Positions 18,170-26,600 of a stretch of 57,351 nt of DNA are shown in pieces. The notes under the pieces were generated by a model. That model searched no databases. It had not been told where the DNA came from and was given only the letters and a program-made list of their open reading frames with translations. This DNA comes from a virus, in IMG/VR virus record IMGVR_UViG_3300008116_000049, positions 1 to 57,351 of that record; one strand, given 5' to 3'. Position 1 is the stretch's first letter; each line of letters opens with the position of its first letter. The position numbers and the translations under genes were made by a program.

Positions 18170-19937
18170 ACGTAAGCTGGATCCAATAGAACTATTCGAT
18201 GAGTTAGCGTATGAAGGCCTAGCTCAGGTTAAGACTGGGCACGTTATAGGTATAGTTGAATTTGCAGAGCAGTATCTACTGGCCCCCGGTGATACATTAT
18301 TCCCGCCTCAGAGAGCTATACTGCGCGCTCTCTATAATGAGCCTCTACTAGAGGATGAGCTAGCTATACTACAACGATGGGCTGAGCAAGACGTAACCAC
18401 CTGGGTACCAGACCGCTCCTACGTCAACATGGTACTAGAGTGTGGGCGACGAGGAGGTAAGAGCGTGCTAGCAAGTATATGCGTGCTCTACGAGTTCTAT
18501 TGCCTTATTAACCTAGATAACCCAGCTAAGCACTATGGTCTCCTGAGTGGATCCCCTATAGCTATATTTGTTATAGCGCGAAGCGGGGCCCAGGTCAATG
18601 AGACGCTATTCGGCGCAATCAGGGGCTACGCTAGCCAGAGCGGGTACTTCAAGGGGCTAGTGAACAGTGGTCAGATAGAGATACTCACGCAGGAGATACG
18701 TTGCCCGGCTAAAAATATAGCCATCTACGCTAAACACACTAACTCGCAGTCCCTAGTAGGTTACTCCCTTAAGATGTTGGTTCTAGATGAGGCGGCCCGC
18801 TTCGAGTATAACGAGCTAGGGGAATCGAAGGCAGATGATATATGGAGTAACGTAGCTAAGGGGCTGAGTACCTTCGGGGATAAAGGTAAGAAGATAGCCA
18901 TCAGTTCTGCTTGGGGTGAGGGGGACTACATACAGAATCTCTATAAGGTAGCGACACGCGATGCGCGCATGGTGGCATTCCGCCTACGCACCTGGGATAT
19001 CAATCTACGACCAGAGGTCAGTGAGTATAGCCTCAAGAATAGTGAGGACTACATACGCGATCCCGTGACAGCAGCTCTGGAGTATGAGGGCATACGCTCT
19101 AGTAAGCACGGCTCCTTCTTCCAGAAGGAGTATATAGAGGAGGCAGTTAAGGGTCTCTCTTGTCTGGATGCACGTTCTATACCACTGGATATAGCCAATG
19201 GGGATGATACACGCTATTACGTATCACTGCAGATAACTAGGCTAGAGAGACTCAGTGAGGGCCGCTCCTATCTACACGTAGACTACGGACTCAAGAAGGA
19301 TAGTGCCGCTATTGCCTTCGTAAGGAGCACTAAGCTAGAGGATGGTAGATGGGGCGTCATAGTAGATGGTCTACTAGTGTGGAAGCCCTATAGTGATAGA
19401 GATGGTAGAGGGAGGGGCATACAGCGTATAGTCTCCTACCTAGATATAGAGGAGAAGTTAGTGCAGATATGTCAGGCCCGCCATATTAGTCTCTGCTCAT
19501 TTGACTCGTATCAATCTCAGTCCACTATACAACGACTACACGCCCACGGCATACGCTCTACTGAGATGAGTACCACTAATACAGCGCAGCTGAGTTACTA
19601 TAACCTAACGCGACAACTACTCAATGAGGGGCGACTGATACTACCTCGCGATAGTACCTGGACGCATAGTCTGATGGCCGAGATGGGCGGTATATTACAA
19701 CTGGCTAGTGGTAAGATAACTCACAACGAGCGGGCCAGCGGTAAGGACATAATAGATGCTGTAGTCAACGCTGTATTTAACTGCGTTAAGGAGGGCAGTA
19801 CTCTCATGGGATTCAGTATGAGTTCTAGTGGCATCAAGAGTATCAGTAGCAAGACACTCAAGAAGAATAGAGAACTAACTACAGCTCGCGGTAAGGGGTT
19901 ACTATTAGCAGCGCGTAAGCGGCGGCCCTCAATCTAA
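18159..19937 (+). CDS. terminase large subunit (DNA-packaging ATPase/nuclease)
   Basis: 592 residues. The N-terminal ATPase shows Walker A CGRRGGKS at about 95-102, Walker B KMLVLDEAA at 205-213 and a coupling motif ISSAWGEGD at about 248-256. The C-terminal RNase H-like nuclease shows LHVDYGLKKDSAA with Asp375, CSFDSYQS with Asp449 and GKDIIDAVVNA with Asp530/Asp533. This motor translocates DNA into the prohead and cuts concatemers. TTG is chosen as start: GGAGGT at 18148-18153 lies 5 nt upstream and the N-terminus becomes MARKRKLD. All key residues are present, so the enzyme should be active. It is the most certain phage hallmark in the window. Confidence 0.93.
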   Translation: MARKRKLDPIELFDELAYEGLAQVKTGHVIGIVEFAEQYLLAPGDTLFPPQRAILRALYNEPLLEDELAILQRWAEQDVTTWVPDRSYVNMVLECGRRGGKSVLASICVLYEFYCLINLDNPAKHYGLLSGSPIAIFVIARSGAQVNETLFGAIRGYASQSGYFKGLVNSGQIEILTQEIRCPAKNIAIYAKHTNSQSLVGYSLKMLVLDEAARFEYNELGESKADDIWSNVAKGLSTFGDKGKKIAISSAWGEGDYIQNLYKVATRDARMVAFRLRTWDINLRPEVSEYSLKNSEDYIRDPVTAALEYEGIRSSKHGSFFQKEYIEEAVKGLSCLDARSIPLDIANGDDTRYYVSLQITRLERLSEGRSYLHVDYGLKKDSAAIAFVRSTKLEDGRWGVIVDGLLVWKPYSDRDGRGRGIQRIVSYLDIEEKLVQICQARHISLCSFDSYQSQSTIQRLHAHGIRSTEMSTTNTAQLSYYNLTRQLLNEGRLILPRDSTWTHSLMAEMGGILQLASGKITHNERASGKDIIDAVVNAVFNCVKEGSTLMGFSMSSSGIKSISSKTLKKNRELTTARGKGLLLAARKRRPSI

Positions 19938-20010
19938 TCATGTCCACAATAGATAAGCTCATCTCATCCATGATGTATTAAAAACTGTCCCCAGGCGCGC
20001 CATAACCATA

Positions 20011-20640
20011 ATGAAATTATCTCCAGTTATATTTGAGTTCCAGGAATTATTCAGCTCGTGGCGATACTACCTGTATATCACACCGCCGCGTTCTCTTCGT
20101 GGGGTCACGCCTGGCACCAGTCAAAGAATACATCTCCAGTCGACTATACCCCTACGTTTATTGCTGGCCCCCTGCGAGCCAGAGTATATACCACTGGCCT
20201 ATCCCCAGTACAGCACACCGCGAGCCAGTGAGGCATTCAGGCTAGAGAATGCCTATAAGATAGAGATCTGGAGATGGAGGCAACAATCTAAGGTACCAGG
20301 GCGCGTAGTCCAGGATTATCAGGAGTCATTAGTAGACACACGATACTGGTGGATAGGTATGTCTACCAGTCGCGAGCGTATAGAGATAACACCAGTAAAC
20401 AATATAATTAGTTTATTCGATTACCCCGATATACTAGCAGGCATCGTTGTTAAAGATGCACTGGGTGCTATTGTAGATTACACCGTCAAGGACCAGAGCA
20501 CTAGCCGAGCAGAGCGCTTCAAGGCGGAGATAGAATTACCTAATAATGATCCCGTAGTAGTAGAATACGATACACCGGTAGTGCCGATAGAGGTCTCCTA
20601 TACAGATAAGGTCAGTGAACAGTGGAATCGGATCTACTAA
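20011..20640 (+). CDS. hypothetical protein between terminase and giant protein
   Basis: 209 residues, ATG at 20011 without an obvious ribosome-binding site. It begins MKLSPVIFEFQELFSSWRYY and ends VSYTDKVSEQWNRIY; the last part looks beta-rich (GIVVKDALGAIVDYTVKDQ). The giant downstream gene begins 19 nt before its stop, so the two are probably co-translated, and it may be a partner of that protein. Confidence 0.55.
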   Translation: MKLSPVIFEFQELFSSWRYYLYITPPRSLRGVTPGTSQRIHLQSTIPLRLLLAPCEPEYIPLAYPQYSTPRASEAFRLENAYKIEIWRWRQQSKVPGRVVQDYQESLVDTRYWWIGMSTSRERIEITPVNNIISLFDYPDILAGIVVKDALGAIVDYTVKDQSTSRAERFKAEIELPNNDPVVVEYDTPVVPIEVSYTDKVSEQWNRIY

Positions 20641-23600
20641 AACAAATAGAGGCGGCTAGTAAATACCCATCGGCTGGTGTTGGTTCACTAGAGGGCTCCT
20701 CTAGCCGATTCGGCGTGTCATCTCTTAGTGAGACTCAGCGTTTTCTAAGAGATGCGCGCCCGAATAGTCTAGAGGCGGCCTTGTTCTCACACAATAGGTT
20801 CCACTCGGATTTTACCCTAGAGTTATTACACGATACTTTTAATAAAGAGAGCTTCAGAGCAATAGGCCAAGAAAGACAGGATAAATTCTATCAGAGTATG
20901 AAGCCATATATAAAAATGGCAGAGGGTATATTTACTAATGAGATAGATCTATACGATGAGGTAGGTGGTACTGTCGTAGTCGACATGACTATATCTAAGA
21001 GAGAGTCACAGGCATTAAAGGCAGCATCTAATAATCTAAATGTCATACCCTATACCGCTAATAAGGGCCAGGGGACTACGCTGATGCACTCTAAGCTCGA
21101 GTTGATAACCAGAGAGGACGGTACTGATGTAGGTAGAGTACACACGGCCCCTTATATAACCGAGTACGGAACTAATGCCCTCGAGGTAGGAGCGGTAGTA
21201 TCAGGTATCGCAGGAGCCGGCGCTATAATATCAGGCAGGGCCCCGCGACTAGGTATAGTAGGAGCTATAGCCGCCCCTCTACTCATGGGCGCTGGCGTAA
21301 TGCTCAGGAATACTAATAGTAGTCTTCTTGATATAGGCCTTAAGTCTAATAAAAAGGATGTATTCTACGAAACCAGTAACCCTAAGTTTGTTACTGAACT
21401 CCGCACTTATATGCGTTCCCTAGCAGAGGGCAGGGAGCTAGATACTTCTCGCAATAGATTCATCTTAGGTGAGTCAGAGGCTATATTAGCCATGACCCGC
21501 GACGCGCAGAAGGCTAATGGCATAGTACTGAGCCCAGCAAGCTGGAGCCTAGCTCAAGCAAGAGATGATGATGGAAATATCATCAGCCGAGATAATAATT
21601 TAGATAGGAATCACTACGCCAGACTAGAGAACTTTGAGAACACTATAGTAGAGCGGGCCTCTGACATACCAATACTAATGGCTACTAGTGGCCAGGTAGA
21701 TTCCAATGTACACCATCGTCTACATCAGGCCGGCGTTATAGCGGGCTCTAACGTAGGTACTCATTATAATAAACACCTATTTGAGAATATAGACGAGAAG
21801 GGCACCGATGCGCTTTATATGGGCACTCGACGTTTCAGTGCTCAACACAATAGGGAGATCATGATACGATTGACTAGCGAGGATGACCCCGCTGCCTTCG
21901 CGTATTATAAGGGCATGTTATTGTCTGATAATAAGTTCAACGTCTCCGATATAGAGATGACGCAGATGGGTTATACCAATAAGTCATTTATACGTGCTAC
22001 TACTGGTACTACTATATCTCAGCTACCCAGCTTCCTGGGAGCCTCTCATTTCTATGAGGTGGCTATCAATAACGCAGCGCGCGCTCGAGTAAGCGGACAC
22101 CTAGACTGGAGAGAATCATTAGAGTCTTATACCAATAGGCCGGGCATAGCCACACAGAACTACCTAGCGCGCGCTGCGCTAAATGGGGCCCCCAGTGTTG
22201 TGCCAGACCAGGTCCGCGATTACGATAGAGCTCTATTATCGCCAGGCCTAGGCTCTCTCATTAATGAATACACTATCATGGCCGGTTTTGGCAGGCTATA
22301 TAAAGATGAGGTGGGGGCCCTACCTAGTATAGCGGGGGCCTTCGGTGCAGTACTAGATAGAACACTGACATACTACGGCACGTTCTTCGACTATGATGAG
22401 ACGCGCGATAGTATGGTACCAGTGGCTGGTGTATACGAGAATGCGCTTACATTTGCTAGTAGCTTTGTAATGACTACAGCGGCCAGTATGGGGCTATACT
22501 TCAGTATAGGTATACCCCTAGGTTACATAACTGCAGAACTAAATAAGTCGATGGTCCAGGGTACTATCGACAGCGCTGTACAGAAGACAGCAGGAAAAAG
22601 ATATCCTCAGCACTTACCTATACTAGACATTGCCCCCGTCGATAATTTCGAGTTAGCTAAATACATGCAAGAAGTTCAGGGGCTTAGCGGAGGCACCCTC
22701 GACAACTATTACACTAATCGTATAAATACACTGCCCGCTCTCAATAACCTATTTTATAGAGAGAGGGGGGCCACCTTCTTCGAGTATATAACTAAGCCCT
22801 TCATACTAGATGTCATGAATCCCTATGAGAGAGGGAGTGCAGAGGACATTAAGCTAAGGCGCTCTGCGGATGCCTTCCATGATTCACTACGGCGCCCTAT
22901 TGGTCTAGAGACCACCTTTGAAGAGAGGTATAACCCAGTCTCGCGTGAGATGGAGCCATTCCTAGTGTCTCTCAGGGCTACTAACATAGGCTTTGAGAGA
23001 CAACGAGAATTAGCAATACTAATTGACGAGGTAGGGGCTAGTCTACCTGCTGCACCCTGGCGCTGGGGATGGGGAGAGGGTAAGGAAGACAGCCGCTCCT
23101 TCGTGAGTATGGCAGAGGTATTCAGCTTTAGTGAGATGGCAGAATCCTTCCATAGAATCTTAGGTACTGGAAGCCAGAGCCTCAACTACATAGTCAGTAG
23201 TAGCGAGAATAACACTAGCGGTATGAAGGGCCTCCTCATGCGAGGGGGCGCTATGCTAGGAGGAGTGATGCGTTCTACTAAGGCGCGCCTCCAGGGCAAT
23301 AACTTATTTATGGGTATAGGGCCCATAGCAACTACTAATCTAGCTGCAGAGTATAAGGAACTCATGAAGTTAGAGAGACAGATGTTAGTAGAGAACCTAC
23401 TGACATGGGAGGTAGGCATTAACGGACAAGGTAGCCGTCAGATAGGTAATGTACAAACTCTGGAGCAGCGCCAGTTAGTTGCTAAGTTTGTAGATCAGCT
23501 GATAGTCTACAATCAGGCCATACAGAGTAGTCCCTACTATCAGCAGGCAGTACAACGGGCAGCGGGGGCCACGGCAGCTCAAGAGGATCTATTCAGATTA

Positions 23601-26600
23601 ATATCAGGGCGTAATAGTCGCTTCCTAACCTCATCGTTCTTCCGCAATAAGGGTATTATAGGTGCCTCTGTATTGGCTCTTATGAATGTACAGACTGGCC
23701 TAGCTAATATACTAGATGCCAGTGGGCCTAGTTTCCTGCGTTCTATTAACCTACAGTTCGGTGATGTCGACGTAGAGGAGGTACGCTACAATAACCGCAA
23801 TCTAATACTCGAAGGGCCCGTCATGGGGGCCGCTTATACAGCATTAGCAGTAGCCGGGGGTTATGTAGGTAGTGAGGTATTCGGCAGTATGGCTATTAAC
23901 CGGTATAGTCTCAGCGATGAGTTGTATGCCAGTGGTAACAGTCGTCTAATATCCGCAGAGGCAGAAGGAGTACTGAAGCGAGGCACTCTAGTCAAGAAGG
24001 GTAATAGATTTATGACGTGGGGTCTAACTACAGCAGCGCTACTATGGGCCCCCCGCGTCATCACTGGTGTAGGTAACTTTATAATGAATATCTTCAACCG
24101 TATAACAGGGCAAGAGGGGCAGGTACTAGACGAGAACTACGCAACAGTAGGTAGTCTCCAGGCATGGAAACAATCAGTACTCAATAGGGTCAATACAGGC
24201 GGGCTAGTTGGCAATAGAACTGAGAGGACTTTAGAGGCATGGTCTGCATTCGTAGCAGGACGTATTAGTGCACACACACCAGTAGCAGCTATAAGTCAAC
24301 GGGCCAAAACTATAGAGGTCTACGCGAGTCAGGCCCCCACGTCCTACATACAGTTCTTCATAGCGGAGTCACGGCGCCGTGGTTCTGAGATGGATAAGGG
24401 CGTATACAGTTATAGTATGGGGGTACAATCAGCACCTGTACTGGGTATCTCTATGAGCGTGTCAGCCCCGCTGGCCTTTGACGCTAATAAGCCCTTCGCT
24501 GAGGCCTTCATATATAACCAGGAGAAGGATAACGTTATCAATTACATACAGAGCGCTGGTAATGTATCATTAGCAGTATCGTTAACGGCTGGGCTAGTTA
24601 GTCTGTCTGCTCTGTTACCAGAGTACGCGCGCTCTAAGATACTACGCGATCCTACGATAGGTGCGGGTGCGAAGGATCTCAGCAATAAGATGACTAACTT
24701 AGCAGCACTAGTAGATGACTGGGGCGGCCGGGCTATGAATGTACCCATAGCAGGTGCACGAACTGCGGTTGGTTCCTTCTGGCATTACTCAGGTAAGGTA
24801 GTAGACACAATGGCGGGGTTCAGCTACGGGGCACTACAGGGATTCGACAAGCTAGATAGAAGACTAGCTAAGGTCATAGCTCTGAGTAACTTTATTGTAC
24901 CCCCTGTGCTAGGCGCACTATTTGGACTAACGGGCACGAGTCCACTAACAAGTTCCCTACTTGTAGGTACCTCTCTGGCCTTCGCATATTCCTTCGCTAT
25001 GAAGCACGATCCATGGCGTAAGAAGGTAGCGGCTCTACAATCTCGTGTAGCGAGAATAACAGGTATGGAGGATATTAGGATAAGCCGCGGTATGCATACG
25101 GGTCTACGCAGATGGCGGGCCTATCGTATGCCACTACTTCTTGGCACTATAGCGGCCCTATTCCAAACTAAGACTGGGTGGAACGTAAGTGAGGGCATGG
25201 ACGACAATGTCATGACTCGACTAGCTACAGTAGGGCTCTATGCCGGCGTAAACGCTATGGCAGTAGTGGAACTAGGAGACCTCGGGCTAGACCCAGGCGC
25301 TACTATAGAGCGGTATCGTAGAATGAGGGCCAAGGTAGGTAAGATGCACCCACTGAACCCACTAGGTATGTGGCGTAAGCTACGTCTAGCTTCTCTTGAG
25401 AGAGACATACGGTCTGACTTTAATACTGTAGAGACCTACCTATCAGACTACCGTAATAATCGACGGGGCTACCATAGCTTCGATTTACTAGATGAACACC
25501 TGAAGACAGTTCACGGCACAGCATACCATAATGCTATGAATGAACACGGCCGGCGCCCGTCTAACTTCCAGGTACGGGACATTATAGACGAGGCAGGTAA
25601 CTATAGACTAACAGATTACAGTGAGAACCTACGCACCCTAGTAGATAGCCGAGACTACCTCAAGTATAGAAACGCCAGAATACTGGGGCCCGGCGGTAGT
25701 AGACTATTGCGTTCTGCAGCGGCACTAGGCGCCGTGAACATAGCCGCTACTGCTCTTCTATTAGGTGTGGGTGCTATATTATCTAGTTCAGGTAATCAGG
25801 AGGAAGCAACAGCGGGCTTCTATAACGCTATGGATGACACGCCACTGGAGTTCGTGTCTAATGCATTCCGTCTAGTCACACGACGGGATATAGCTGTGGC
25901 ACAGGATCCCCTGGAGCCTCTGGTTGTAATGGCAGATGGCGCCTATAAGCGTAAGCGCGGCGTGCGCTTAATCAACCCCATAGAGAGCAGCGTAGGGCGT
26001 ATGAGTACTGCAATAGATAACCTACGCAACAGCTTTGTATTAAATGCCAGTAACCCATTTATGAGTGTCCTAGTATTTGGTACTAGTGTACGAGAGGGAG
26101 AGCTAGGCTCGCGTCAGACCTTCTACATGCAGCTACAGTCTACTAACCAGGACATCAGTACGGCAGTATATTCTACAGCGCCAGCCTATATGTTCAAGAT
26201 GGTCAAGGCAGGGGCCATGGGCCAGCTATACGCGCGCGACTACCGTAAGGCTAATATAACTGATGCCTCGATGAATAACTTATCAGAGGATCAGCGCAAG
26301 TTTATGGCCATCAGCGTAGTCAGTCTAACAGCACGATTAGACCCATTGACTGATAAGAACCGCCGGCGCGTAACTAGCCCATTCAATAGAGCCAGCCTGG
26401 CCCTCTATAGAGCGGATCCGTTGATGAACATAGCGTTGAGTAGTCGCCTGCAGGTAATACGCAACTTCGCATATCAGCGGCCTGAGTCATTAGTATCTGA
26501 GATGACTAATCTAGGTAATCCTGATGGTATGAATCCCCGGGATAGTAAAAAACCCAAGTCATATCTAGACACGCTAATTGCATCGCTGAGTAAGGGAGAC

